This document shows positions 21,129-33,619 of a stretch of DNA of 64,000 nt, piece by piece. The stretch lies in assembly GCA_963693315.1 (NCBI GenBank), contig OY856186.1, forward strand, positions 459,295,360-459,359,359, in the 5' to 3' direction. The stretch's first letter is position 1, and every line of letters starts with the position of its first letter. The position numbers and the translations under genes were made by a program. This DNA comes from Diogma glabrata. Lineage: Eukaryota > Arthropoda > Insecta > Diptera > Cylindrotomidae. The notes under the pieces were generated by a model, which saw only the letters and a list, made by a program, of their open reading frames with translations, did no database searches and had not been told where the DNA came from.

Positions 21129-22011
21129 CCCGAGCAGAAATTAGTTAGGGAAAACCCGAATACAGTCAAAGGGCGTGATCAGGGCCTTGTCAGTGCTACA
21201 AGAGCAATCCCTATTAGGGCAATCTGATGTGTGTTTGTTCCGGGTCTGATTTATAATACCCTTTTAGGGTTAACCTTATTTGGATATATCCGGCCCTGAT
21301 CAGGTTTTTCGTATTTGACCACTAGCTGAAATTTCAATTGGTTAAAATTCACTAGAGTATTATCTCCATTTTAGAAATATATAGTTAAAATCGTTTCATA
21401 TATAGAGGGCTCAGATTGCAAGTGACCCAAGTCCATTTTTAGTTTTTTGTTCAGGCATAAGTTCAGGCATTTTGTTCAGGTATATGTTTAGGCATTTTGT
21501 CATTTGTTTCAGCGTATGCTGGACCACACATGGTTAAACACATTTAATTTCTAATTAAAAAAATGTTAATAGGTAATTTTGTTATAAAGCTTTAACTTTA
21601 AACCTCTGTAGCACAAAATGGACTTGGTTCACTTGTATTCTGATCCCTTCATATGTTTTAGTTATCGCTTCTCGGCTGAAAGACTATAATAATAGTGATT
21701 AAGGTGGAATGTATGTTTTAATTTTTTTCCATTGTATTTTTTTTATTTTAATTTGATTAATTTATCTATATACAAACCGAAGTAATATATAATAGGGTCT
21801 CTGGTCCGGATATCGCAAGCAGGGCCTGATCCGATTATCCCAATCAGGGTCTGCTCCGGTAATCCCAATCAGGACCTGATAGGGAAAAAGCATTACACTC
21901 ATGATCAGGGCTCAATCAGGCTGCCCTACCAATGCCTGATCCGGATTAGGACAAACCTGATCAGGATCTTACTTGACAAATTTTTGCTCGCCCTGACAAA
22001 TTTCTGCTCGG
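21129..22011. mobile_element. MITE with CCGAGCAGAAATT terminal inverted repeats
   Basis: The ends are CCGAGCAGAAATTAGTTAGG (left) and its imperfect complement ending CTGCTCGG (right). Both sides carry TGA (21126-21128 and 22012-22014), a possible 3-bp target duplication. The interior repeats the words CAGGGCCTGAT, ATCAGG and TCCGG several times. A second MITE is nested inside at ~21397-21655. No coding capacity. Confidence 0.75.
21397..21655. mobile_element. Nested ~259-bp MITE
   Basis: The left end GGGCTCAGATTGCAAGTGAC.. and the right end (complement GGGATCAGAATACAAGTGAA..) form a ~40-bp imperfect inverted repeat that continues through CCAAGTCCATTTT. The interior has tandem TTCAGGCATTTTG-like words (21460-21510). 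Confidence 0.7.
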
Positions 22012-22014
22012 TGA

Positions 22015-24285
22015 GTTATTGAACGCACTAAAATTCATCTCTACAATACTCGTTTGATGTACAGATCTTTTAATAATTGATTTATGTTTCTATTTTTAGG
22101 TAAATGACATCAGTTTATTTAATTATATCAGTTACAAGGTTGGTAGCATTTTAATATTAAATACTGTTAAAGGCTTTCTCATTCTTTTTGTTATTCAAGA
22201 CAAATATGTATCATATGCTATAAAAACCAGAACTTAATATCACTGAGGTAGTATTGTATTGTCGTAATAAAAAAACTTCCTCCTATTGATCCCTTGTACA
22301 AATAACAATTTATCATTTAAATTGTGTTTGAACAGTTTTAATTAATGTTAAATTTTAATTTAAAATTTCAAAAATAGTAAAATAAACACAAACAAAATAT
22401 TAATAAATAGTGTAAAATTATATTTAATTAATAAAATCTAAATATACTAAACTTAATAAAAAAAAGTACATGTCCACAGTTATCATAGCACAAATCAAAA
22501 TAAATAATTTTATTATAACAAATCATTGTACTTGACCAAAAACACTGGAAATTTCAACGAATTGAAATGGTTTATTATTATTTGTTTAGATTTCCATAAT
22601 GTTTTTCAATTGAATTTCTAGATTTTCTACGAAAAGTTTTTTCCCCCTATTGTATGTTTTAGTTATGTTTTGTTATGATGAGAAGCTAACTAAGATGTAG
22701 TATAGTAGCTTATTGAAACGAAATATAATAAAAGAACAATAGCAAAAAACTTTTAAAGTAATGAAAAACAAATCGTAAAACAATTCTATCAATCAAAGTT
22801 TTCCTTTTGTTCTGGATTTCATTTTTCTTCGTTTTGTGGGGGCCGTCAATCATTTGATGAGATTTGTGGATAAAATATGATATCAAGCGTTGATTTTATT
22901 TATAATTTTCGAAAATGTTTTATTGTTCAAAATCTTACAATTGATAATAATAAATTAGAGCCATGTTGAAGAGTGGGTGTCAGCAAGCCACACCATAGTA
23001 CAGCACTGGAACTTCAGCTCGAATGGTAATATAGTAAATTAATTCTTTTGTCCCAGCTCGGTAAAATTCCAAGAACGTTTGAAATAAAACATCATTAATA
23101 TCAATATGCAGTCGCTTACGAAAATATATGAGTCAAAAATTTAAATGTCTTGTTATAATTGTTTATTTAAAAGCGTAGAAAACAAGAGTTTTTAAAAATG
23201 TTTTTTATTAAAAAAACCCGAACCTTAAGAATAACTCTATTTGTTAAAACTTCCATAAAACTTATAGTAATTTTGATGTTACATTCTTCAAAAACATCAA
23301 AGAAAGTTTAAGTGATTAAATAAATATACAATAACAATAAAATACAAACAATTAAGAAAAACTGAAACAGAAAGCTTTATTTTCTTTTATCTTAATTTAT
23401 TAACATTTTATCTTAATAATTTTTCAATAAAGGTTTTATTTCTTTGTTATATTTGTCACTTTATATAATAATAGATTAATATATAAAGGCGCAAACATAA
23501 AAATGATAATACTAATAATGAAAATAATGGTAATGCTTTTTTTGTCTAGTTATTGAAATAAAATACAAATTAAGATTGTAAGGTGTGTCATGTCATCATT
23601 ATGATACATGAAAGTATTATCAGTTGTACTAAAAATATATACTTTCGAATTTGGATACAGTGTGGATCGTAAATAAAATAAAATGGTCAAATTTAAGTTA
23701 GTTTTTTTTGTTGAGATGAACGATTTTTTATCAATAATCTCAAAAGTAAACTATTTGTCATAACTTTGCATTTAACATACAGAATGATAACAACTAACAT
23801 ACATACTTAAATTATTCCATCGTTTTGCCTAAAAAAAGCTTACGGTCTTACACTCCATAGTTAAAAGAAAATCACTAAACCCAAGAAAATGGAATATTGA
23901 ATTTTATTTTTATGTATTTTGCGGTAAAAAATGATGAACAAAATTAATGTATAAATTTAGATGATTATATAGATGATTATTATGAAAAATAATATTGAAT
24001 TGAATTTTATGATTTTATGTAATAAAGTGAAAATGGAAATGGATGCTGATGATTACAAAATTAGCATCTTTTTTATCAAAAGTAAATAAATGGAAGAGGA
24101 AAAAGAAAATTAAAAAAACATATTCATCGTTCGAGGTTACAGTGAAATTTTCATCTTTTAAAATTTATGAAAAATTTGGGATTTTTGAGATCAATTAAAC
24201 TCATGAAAGTAAAGAAGCAATTGGAAGTAATTTTGAATTGAAAAAAAATTCCAATTACTTCTTTGCTTACTTTAAATTTAAATTC
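22015..24285. other. AT-rich non-coding stretch
   Basis: No gene, RNA or defined repeat can be supported. Confidence 0.4.
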
Positions 24286-24289
24286 CCTT

Positions 24290-24872
24290 AATGTAGTCGA
24301 TTGTTAATACATATAGGACTACAAATTGACCTAGTGTCAGCCATTGATTTTACATTGATTGGAAACAATCAATAATGACTATACAATCGTGACTTAGGAT
24401 GTTCATTAAAATAGAAATGCTCCCCATTCTATGAATTCACACAAAGTATTGTCTAGAAATTTAATGCAAAAAAGTAGGGTCTGCGTAGAACCAGACGGTG
24501 GAAGTTATACGTCTTTGGCCATTCGCTCGCACACACGCACAGAGACAGACAGACAGGATACATTAAAAAAAAAAGACTTAAAAAAAAACATTATTCTTAA
24601 ATATTATTATTATATTATAAAAAAAATAAATATTATTATTCAAAAAGTATAAGAACGTATAATCGTCGATTTTTCTTAGTTTTCTTAGTCAAAAAAAAAA
24701 TATTCAAAAAAAAAAAAATATTCAAAAAGAAAAAATAAATATTATTCAAAAAAAAAAAAAATTCAAAAAAAAAAATATTAAATAAATAGAAAAAAATATT
24801 ATTCAAAAAACTAATAATTATTAACTTATAGAAGGTACCCGCACGGCGACGCCCGTGCGTCCCAGATAAAGT
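24290..24872 (+). repeat. Degenerate Helitron-like remnant with simple repeats
   Basis: 24290-24470 aligns with 53480-53650 inside the Helitron: both contain ATTCCCTTAATGT, CAATAATGACTA, ATGAATTCAC and TTTAATGCAAAA in the same order. It is followed by a CACACACGCACAGAGACAGA tract, an A-rich array of TATTCAAAAA words (24680-24820) and a GC hairpin GCACGG-CGACG-CCCGTGC ahead of GTCCC (~24840-24866). The hairpin plus GTCCC recalls the Helitron 3' end at 54261-54289, though the terminal CTAG is missing. Confidence 0.4.
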
Positions 24873-24874
24873 GG

Positions 24875-25150
24875 TTGAAAACTGTTTTTTTTGGAGTAAA
24901 TTCTCCTATAGTTTTTTTTAATGTCATTTAATTTAACTTATTTTATTCGTAATATATAAAAAGTTTAAAAAAAATGTAATAGTGTCATTTTACAGTCAGC
25001 AAAAGCCATTAAATAAATGTCTCTAAAGCTATAGATAAATTTACATATTAAATGTATGTTAAAATTAAAACACATTGACAGACAATTAATAATTAAATAA
25101 TTTTTATAAATATAGATGCAAAGAATTAAGAGAATAGAGGAAGTGAAATT
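24875..25150. other. AT-rich spacer
   Basis: Nothing recognised; the 73-codon minus-strand opening here overlaps the left end of the next element and is not a gene. Confidence 0.35.
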
Positions 25151-25154
25151 GATA

Positions 25155-26269
25155 GGTGAAAAACACGTGAAATCAGCAAAAAACATGCAATTTTGGAAAT
25201 GAGGTTTTAATTTTGTATATTTAGGTATTAGAATTCATTGACATCAATAAAAAAAATTTTCTGCGTTTTTAGTTTTTTTTTTACCCTATCTTAAGATACA
25301 GGGTGTTGAGATATCAAGAAATTGCTCGACCCTGGTGTATTGAAATGGCTCTACAGTCAAAACTACTGATTTTAATGTTATATAGCTCAAAATGTAGGTA
25401 TTGAACAGAGCTAATCAAAATAATAATTCACATTATATGACCTTGAACACTTTCTTTTTGAAAAATAACGGTAAAAACTTCAAATTCGATTTTCTAGATA
25501 TGCCATTTTTTTAAATTTTTGATTTTTTAATATTTGAAAGATACATATGTTACTAGCATTTTATAAAAAATTCAGGAGGGGAAAATTTTTTGTTTTTTTT
25601 TATTAATTTTAATGCAACACACCTTAAAATTTTTCATCATAAAAAAAAGTGGAGTTAAAAAATTAAAAGTTTTTTTGGATTTACATATATGTTTTTATAA
25701 TAAATTTTTAATTTTAACTCAAAATAAATATTTTACACATTTTTTATCATTTATTTAATTTTACATTACTAAATTTCGTAGAGTTAGAATAACGTCTAGC
25801 TAAGATTGATCCATCATTTGTAGGAATGTATGAGTGATATCCTCGTGTTCCAGGAATTGTTTTTAAATTGGCGTATCTATCAGCTAGTTGATTTCGTTTG
25901 ATTTCATTTCAAAACTACTGATTTTAATGTTATATAGCTCAAAATGTAGGTATTGAACAGAGCTAATCAAAATAATAATTCACAGTATATGACCTTTACT
26001 GTGAATTATTATTTTGATTAGCTCTGTTCAATACCTACATTTTGAGCTATATAACATTAAAATCAGTAGTTTTGACTGTAGATCCATTTCAATACACCAG
26101 GGTCGAGCAATTTCTTGATTTCTCAACACCCTGTATCTTAAGACAGGGTTAAAAAAAAAAACTAAAAACGCAGAAAATTTTTTTTATTGATGTCAACGAA
26201 TTCCAATACCTAAATATATAAAATTAAAACCTCATTTCCAGACCTTGTTGATTTCACGTGTTTTTCACC
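25155..26269. mobile_element. Foldback element, ~1.1 kb
   Basis: Inverted arms run inward from GGTGAAAAACACGTGAAATC at both ends and pair over ~280 bp (25155-25440 with 25985-26269). They share AAATGAGGTTTTAATTTT, AAATTTTCTGCGTTTTTAG, a CAGGGTGTTGAGA motif and AACAGAGCTAATC. A third copy of the inner arm segment (25905-25995) makes a second, tighter palindrome at the right side. GATA flanks both ends (25151-25154 and 26270-26273) as a likely 4-bp target duplication. No transposase remains. Confidence 0.8.
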
Positions 26270-26274
26270 GATAA

Positions 26275-29235
26275 TAAAATTTGAAGTAATTTTTGCACAC
26301 CAATAAATTGTTACTAACACACTTGCGTACTAGTAGAGGTGCCGTAAATATTTCTATTATTGCATTGAATTCCAAATTTAAGCGTATTTTTGCCCCCAAA
26401 ATTAATATAAAAAAAATAGACGCCATTACATAGAAAAACAGCATAAAAAATTTGACAATCTAAACGCGAATTATTCTATTATTGTTTACATGGATTTTAG
26501 ATTATATTTTTTTCTCGAAAATATTTAAAAAACTTAAAACTTATTAATCGAAAAGTAAATTATAATATCAATATTAGTTATCTATGATAACAAATTCCAT
26601 CCTGTATATGCTTTCGGTAATTTTTACACCTCATTATCACACACTTCATATTTAATGTTTTATTCAAAATTTTCACTAAATATATTAATTTTTCTTTAAA
26701 ATTATTTTTAAATTATAATAAAATCACTACACTGAAAAAAAAAATCGAAGTTCATGGCAACCTCATCTCGAAGTTGGCAGTTGATTGATTATTCATGCAA
26801 AGAAAAATTATTTGCAAACAATTTCACTGTGATTGAGACAACTACACGATAACATTTTCCTAACAACGGAATGAGGTTTATTTAAAATATAAAGTGTTAT
26901 ATCCAATATAACAGTAGTTGAATAAAGATTATAACTATTTCCCTGAAAAAATTTTTCTTTGGCCTTATATCATGATTTTTTCATTTTAAAGTTTAAGAAT
27001 GACTGAGCCTTCCCTCATACGATAATTAAAATTAGTAATTATTAATTGTAATTAGTTGTTAACACTGATTGCAAATGTAAGTTTTACTTAAGTTAAAATC
27101 TTATACTTTTCAAGTATGGGGTGTTTGAATTTTTAATAAAGCTTTTGTATACCACTGCAGTTATTAGACCGAAATTTATACTGTTTCAAAACTTTTAGAC
27201 TTCAGCCTGTCATATTTGATTTTCGCTTTTGTGTCATTTTTTAACGTTCAACTTTTATGTATAATTAAAACGTATTAAAAATAATGCTAAATATTTAAAT
27301 TTTCACTTTGATCCTTTTCTATTTAATTTTAACTCTCAATTTAATGCATGCTTGCTTATCATTCAAAATATACTCGAATGAAGTCACCTGTAAATTTATA
27401 TTAGGTATTTGAAATGAAGTGTTTAATGATCTAGTCAATCAAAACTAGGATAATTGTAATCAACGTAGTCACCATCAAATCAATCAATCATTTATTCATC
27501 CATCACTATCGATTGGTTTTGTTTTCTATTTTCATTTTCGTATATAAAATTTTACTTAACGCTTGATTTAATCTAGATATTATTAGTTTAAAAATATTAA
27601 AATTATAAGAAAAATATATTGATGTAGTTTGCTTATTTTGCTGTTTTTTTTCCTTAATGGGTCATGGAAGTATTAAGGAAATATTGTTCAAATAATGTGA
27701 ACCAAAAGTCATAAACCGCTTGCGATCTATTTCATTCCAAAGATTAATTTTTTTTTACATAATTCACACAATACACTTTGAGACTTAAATACTTCAATTT
27801 GCTCAAACATTTTCCTTTTATATAATTATATTTAAAAATTTTAAAATAATAATAATCCGATAAATTCTTTTCATATTTACAAGTACGTATCTTTTATTTT
27901 TCCATTTACGTATAGTATACGCCCTTGTATTTTAAACTTTTCTTTATGATTCATATTTTGTTTGCATGGGGTTTCCTTTGATACTTTTATAAATTTTTAA
28001 TTAAGAAAATTGAAAAATTGTTTGTTTTTGTATTTGTTTTTCTGAAGTCTCTTAATAAGAGGGCAAATATTTTTTTTTAAAAGAAAATGAATAAGTATTT
28101 GGATTTTAAAAAGGCCCCGTGGGATACAAATCAAAACAATAATTTACTGTAATCTGTTTTTTTAGAATGAATATTTTATATCGATTGTTTTGATATAGAG
28201 TATATGTTTTGATAAATGAATGTAAATGCAAGTTGCAAAGAGGTTGTAATTAATGTCGCATGGAGGTTTCTGAGGAGTCTATGAAGCTATTCGCCGTATT
28301 TTGATGTTAATGTTTATTCCCAATAAACCTACATTGAGTTTATGCGAGATTGTATTTTCCAAAAGGAAAATTTAATTTTCTTTTGATTGCAATAATTCCT
28401 TACAAAAACACCAAGTTTTTTTATGAAAATAAAAGATTTACAAAAGAATAAGTTTACTTAAATATGCATTTACGAAATATATAAAGGAACAAATTTGATT
28501 TTATATCACGTCCACCAATAAACACATTGATCCAAACAAATATTAATAAATCGAATTCAACACCTCAAATGAAATATGTATGGGAATAAAATAAAAAAGA
28601 AGAAAATAAAACAATCCTAAGAAATTTATTGATAAATAAAAAAACGAATAAAAAAATCTTGCCGAGATTTTTTTTAAATTTTCCAGACAGTATAGGATTT
28701 TTTCTTAAAAGAAAACAAATTCTTCGTTACCACCTTCCAATCTATATAAAATTTTGACGTTTGTTCATGTTATCTAGTATAAAGTAAAAAAACTGATCTT
28801 TTGTATATACATTTTGCACTACCGTTTTTTATTACTAAACTTTGGTTAATGGCACAAAATGAGTATGGCATTGAAACACTTATAGTGAAAAGAGTAGAAT
28901 TTGTTTGATTAGTTAGTTTTAATTACTGAAGCTCTTCATCCGCCTGTTCAAAATTCGAATTCTTTAAATCACAAAGCTCAAAATTAAAGGATCCAGCGAT
29001 TGTTTATAATTAAATTGTGATTAAGAAATATGTTACCATCAAAATGATGTGGGTGGGATGTGAGAATCATAACTTATAACCTTAGAGTATATATAAATAT
29101 TGAACGAACATAACTTTAAAATTAAATTATGTACTTAAATATTTTCAAAGTATATTATGAAAACTTGCTGTCAATCTTTTTTCATTATGCACAAATTTAT
29201 TTTTCATTCATATATATCAAAAATTATATGGTTGG
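26275..29235. other. AT-rich non-coding stretch
   Basis: No gene or defined repeat is supported over ~3 kb. Confidence 0.4.
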
Positions 29236-29240
29236 TTATA

Positions 29241-30168
29241 TAGGTTTTTCACTTTAAATTCAAGTTTTTTCATTTCAAATTCAATTTTTTTTATTTCAAA
29301 TTTAATTTTTTTCATTTCATAATCATTTTTTTTTCATTTCAAAATCATTTTTTTTTATTTCAAATTCAATATTTTTTATTTCAAATTTAAGTATATTTAA
29401 TTCAAGTTCAATTTTTTTCATTTCAAATTTAATTTTTCAAACAAATATTATAAAAAAAAATTAAAGAAAAATAGTACAATAAAGTACACAGTATAACCAA
29501 AACAGATTCAGAATATTAATGTAATGGTTGTCCAACTGCTGCCGATGGCAATTTCATAGACATAGTTGGTAAGCTGACTGAAGCTAACATCACAGGGGCA
29601 TGGCTGGTTCTGGATAATTGTTCAATCCACAAAACTCGTGCAGTGCGTGATAAAGTTAGTGAAACAACTCATACATTAATTTTTCTTTCTCCATACTCAC
29701 CGTTGTTGAACTTGAATCCCATTGAAAAGGTATTTTCAAAAATAAAATTTTCATCGTTTGCTGGCGAAATCACAAACCAATATAAATTTAGAAAGTATAA
29801 TTGAAACATCTGTGGCAAGGCAACTATTACCTCCGCCGATTGCAATAATTATTACGTGGATATGTCTATGAAATTGCCATCGGCATTGAAATTGCAGTTG
29901 GACAACCATTACATTAATATTCTCAATCTGTTTTGGTTATACTGTGTACTATTCTTAATTAAATTTGTACTATTCTCAATTACACTTTTTTTGAAAAATT
30001 AAATTTGAAATGAAAAAATTTGAATTTGAATTAAATAAACTTGAATTTGAAATAAAAAAAAATGAATTTGAAATAAAAAAAATTGAATTTGAAATGAAAA
30101 AAATTGATATTGAGATAAAAAAAATTGAATTTGAAATGAAAAAACTTGAATTTGAAGTGAAAAACCTA
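29241..30168. mobile_element. Tc1/mariner-superfamily derivative with simple-repeat arms
   Basis: The ends are TAGGTTTTTCACTT and its complement, with TA on both sides (29239-29240 and 30169-30170), the Tc1/mariner target duplication. The outer ~190 bp of each arm is a ~23-bp periodic run of TTTCATTTCAAATTCAATTT words. Inner inverted repeats (CAGTATAACCAAAACAGATT.. at ~29488 and its complement ending ~29943) flank a transposase remnant. The 73-codon opening at 29976-30197 is a translation of the simple repeat. Confidence 0.8.
29565..29802 (+). pseudogene. Transposase fragment, DDE type (Tc1/mariner-IS630 superfamily)
   Basis: An open segment of ~78 codons reads GAWLVLDNCSIHKT, then SPYSPLLNLNPIEKVFSKIK. 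These are the second Asp (in VLDN) and final acidic residue (E in NPIE) of the DDE catalytic triad, with 36 residues between them by direct count. The first Asp and the DNA-binding domain are absent and the frame stops at TGA ~29802. It is therefore an internal remnant, not an active enzyme. Confidence 0.8.
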
Positions 30169-30174
30169 TAATAA

Positions 30175-33085
30175 TGCCAAGGCGTCATTTTTTTCATTTC
30201 TTTTTATACAATCGCAGGGAGGAAGAAACTATTATTTTTTTGTGGTGGTTTTTTTTCTTATAGATTTTGAATCAAATGAATGAACGTACGTCTATGGGAA
30301 TACATAACTGTTTTTCTCTGAGACAAATATAGAGGAAAACAAAAAAACGATTTGACATAAGTGGAGTCACGCTAAATATTAGTTGTGGTGATCGGTTGCT
30401 TATACTTAATCATTATCCTTAACATTTACTAAAGTTTTCTATCGAATGCCCTCTTTTCCTTGTTAATATGAACAGTTCTAAAGAAATTTTAATGTAAATT
30501 CTGTTTATGCTGAACTCTTTATCATGATATACAGTAAAACAAAAAAAAACATAAAACATTTATTTATATTATTTTAACCATTCTTTCCACTCTGTTAATA
30601 TTTATAGGTTTGTCAGCGAAAAAAACATGTATATATGTATGTATATCAGATTCGAAATAAATTGATAAAATTTCCGATTTTTCCCCAGTTTTTCATATGG
30701 AAAAACAATCCATACTATTATTTTTGGTTGGGAAGCTTTTATTTATATTTAAGCTCATAAAATGAAAAAAAACAACGGAAACAGAAAGTGTATGTACGTA
30801 GTAGATGAAGTATGGTGTTGTTATGTTGGAATTTTGATTTTGGTTTCTCTTGCGGTTGTGATTTTGTTATGGGTTTTATTTACATTATTTGGTATAAAAT
30901 TAATTAATTCTATAAATAATTGAATAAATAAATTAATTGTTTTTGATGATAGTTATCTGTTTTGAAATTAATGAAATGATATGTCTGAAAACTATCTGAT
31001 GTAATAATACAGATAAGAAATTTTATAATCATAAACAATAAGCATTTATTACATAAAAAGCATACAACCATAAGATAATAGCTGCATACTTTATGACAAA
31101 GTATAAACATGGCAATTTTGGTGCCTTGTTTTGGTATTTATGTTCCTCGTCTTATAGCTAAACAATTTAACTGTTACTGATAAGGAAAATATATTTTATA
31201 CACCCATTATCATATGTGTTGTGTGCTTAGAACAATAAATAAAAAAATAAACAATTTTAATGATCTAAAGTTTATACTATTTCAATATAGCGAGCGAGAT
31301 TGGTTCTGATATTCGTTAAAAGTGTTTACAACATAAAAATACTATATTGATACTAAGTTACTTTTTTATAGATGTTGATAGGAATTAATTGAATTTTATT
31401 TTATTAGATTGGTATTTTCATGTTTAAAAAAAATACAATTTTAACGACTTGGAAAAGTTTGTTTTAAATTTTTGATTTTTATTATGAAGATTGTGAGGTT
31501 GTAAAAAGCTGACGGTTATTGAGTATAATTTTTTATAAAAAATAAAAAGGCGTTTGAGTTTTTATTCGTTTTTTGTTTCGGTTAGCAAAGCAAAAGCATA
31601 CTTCGTTTATTGTATCGGTTCCTACTACTCAAATTTACCATCTAGTCTGTCATGGGACTCCGGCTGGTTACTTTTTTATCGACAACGGTGAATTTATTTA
31701 TATAAGTTCAGGTTTTGTAACAGAATCACAAAAGTTCTACTTGTTATTAATCAATTTCCTATCATTAATATCTCAAATAAATATATACATAAAAGTACTC
31801 CCATAATTATTATTTTAAATTTATTTCAGTACCGTGGTAATGAATTAAAATATTTTCTTCTTTATATTTGAAATCGAAATAAATATTTCTAAGACAGTAT
31901 TGTTTTGTCTTATTCAATGTTTTGATTCGGTTGTTTTAAAAAGAATAAAAAAAGTGGAATAAATACATCATTATAGTAATCTTTCTTTTGAATTTTCATC
32001 TATGAGAATTTATTATTGAATAAAATTTATATTTATAGTACATATACATAAATTACACTTACAGAAATGGTGTAATAAATCTTTTCTAATTCATCAAGAA
32101 AAATATAAACACTCGTAGATTTAGATTTTATGTAAAACAAGAAAATAACAATTGATATAAAGAACTTAATGTTTTATCTATTGACGGGAATTTTCTTTAT
32201 TAAACTGAAGAAAGATTTATAGCTGAATTCATGAGTATATTGAAATAAGATGTGTTACTCGATTTTATATAGTTATTTGTAAATCATACGTATAATGTGG
32301 TTATTTGATATGATTTTCATGAATATTTATAGTCAAATTTTGGAATTTAAACCGATTGACTTTCATTCTTTGACTTTCATTTAATACATTCTTTGCTAAA
32401 TTCTTGTCGGAGCTGCGTATGATGAAATCGTCTGTCGCTCTTTTAATTTCAGTTTTTCTTTGTCCAATTTCCCGTGTGAGAGATTTAGAAATTTTATTAA
32501 ATCATATTATTTTCCTGGTCGATGTTTTCCTCATAACTTGCTATTAATAACAACAAATTCCTAAATTTTTAACTTTCAATCTATTTAGTTTTAAAATATA
32601 AAATTATGTTGTGATATAGGTGAGTATTTTTATCGAATAAATCAGACTCTGGAAATCTGGGTTCTATTGCCAACCAGAGTTAAAATTTTTTTATCGGTTA
32701 AAATTTTTTAAAATTTTAATCACACCTTACACTTATCTTAATCACACCTTAAATAGTTGATGAAATTATACTTGTTAAAAACATGTAGCTCGATTTCTTA
32801 AAACCACGGATTTGTTGATGTTTTAAAATCGCACGGTTAAAAATGGTGTGGTCGAACGAAAAACTTTTTATTCGATAATAATCTTTTATTTTGCAATATG
32901 TCTCACATCACGTTTATAATTTTTCAAAAATAAGTCTTATAAGCCATAAAACAAATATTTTATCGTATAGTTCTCGGCTCAGACGAGAATAGTTTATTTT
33001 CTGTGAGAGCTTTTATAGAAGTAATTTTTTTTAAAAAAGGTGTTGTATAGCAGAAAATACAGCATGTGTAACAGGAAAACATTAA
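30175..33085. other. AT-rich non-coding stretch
   Basis: No gene is supported. Openings at 30910-31110 and 31573-31806 lack motifs. ~32650-32690 has a faint B-box-like word (GGTTCTATTGCC) without a convincing A box. Confidence 0.35.
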
Positions 33086-33089
33086 AACA

Positions 33090-33140
33090 TTTGAAGCCCT
33101 GCATCCCACAACAACATGCGTTCCAAGGTGTTGATGAACG
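33090..33140 (-). pseudogene. Small 3' remnant of the CR1/jockey-like LINE
   Basis: On the minus strand ~50 bp (GCGTTCATCAACACCTTGGA, then CGCATGTTGTTGTGGGA) match the last coding bases of the LINE at ~57667-57712 (GCGTTAATCTACACCTTAGA, CGCCAGTTGTTGTGGGA). It is a very short, decayed tail-end copy. Confidence 0.6.
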
Positions 33141-33144
33141 CAAA

Positions 33145-33615
33145 ATGTAACCATATGGTTTTGTTTCCTAATACGGCTAACAAAAATAGAATGAAAATTT
33201 TCCTAGAAAAAGCTGGATTATCTCGGATAATAAATGATTAGTTATGCGTTTAATTTATAGTTTTGATTGTTATATTTCTAATCCATAAGAGATAAACTTT
33301 ACCTAAATAATTATTAAGATTGTGAAACACTTGCTGATATTTTTTATTTCAGGAGAATAACATTGGTTTTTGTAAGTTGATTCAAAACACCGAATTTATT
33401 TGATTTTTGCTTGAACATTTGCCATTTATAGTATATTATTTTATCACATATTACGATAGAGAAAAAATTGCAAAATAAACACAAACATAAATGCATTAAA
33501 TATGGCATTTTGTCAAAATATGAGTGCAGTCAAATAAGAAATTTATTTTTTATATTTTAGACTGTAAGACGACACCAGAAATAATTCTTAATATTTTTAT
33601 TTTTGAATTTTGAAA
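33145..33615. other. AT-rich non-coding stretch
   Basis: Nothing recognised. Confidence 0.35.
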
Positions 33616-33619
33616 TATA

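Noticed and set aside
21660..21790. Fragments resembling the CTTCGGTCTGAAAGACC end of the composite element
   Set aside because: The matches are short and gapped (CTGAAAGAC, CCGAAGTAATA); they could be chance.
24540..24820. CRISPR-like regular spacing in A-rich words
   Set aside because: It is a simple microsatellite without unique spacers, in a eukaryotic context.
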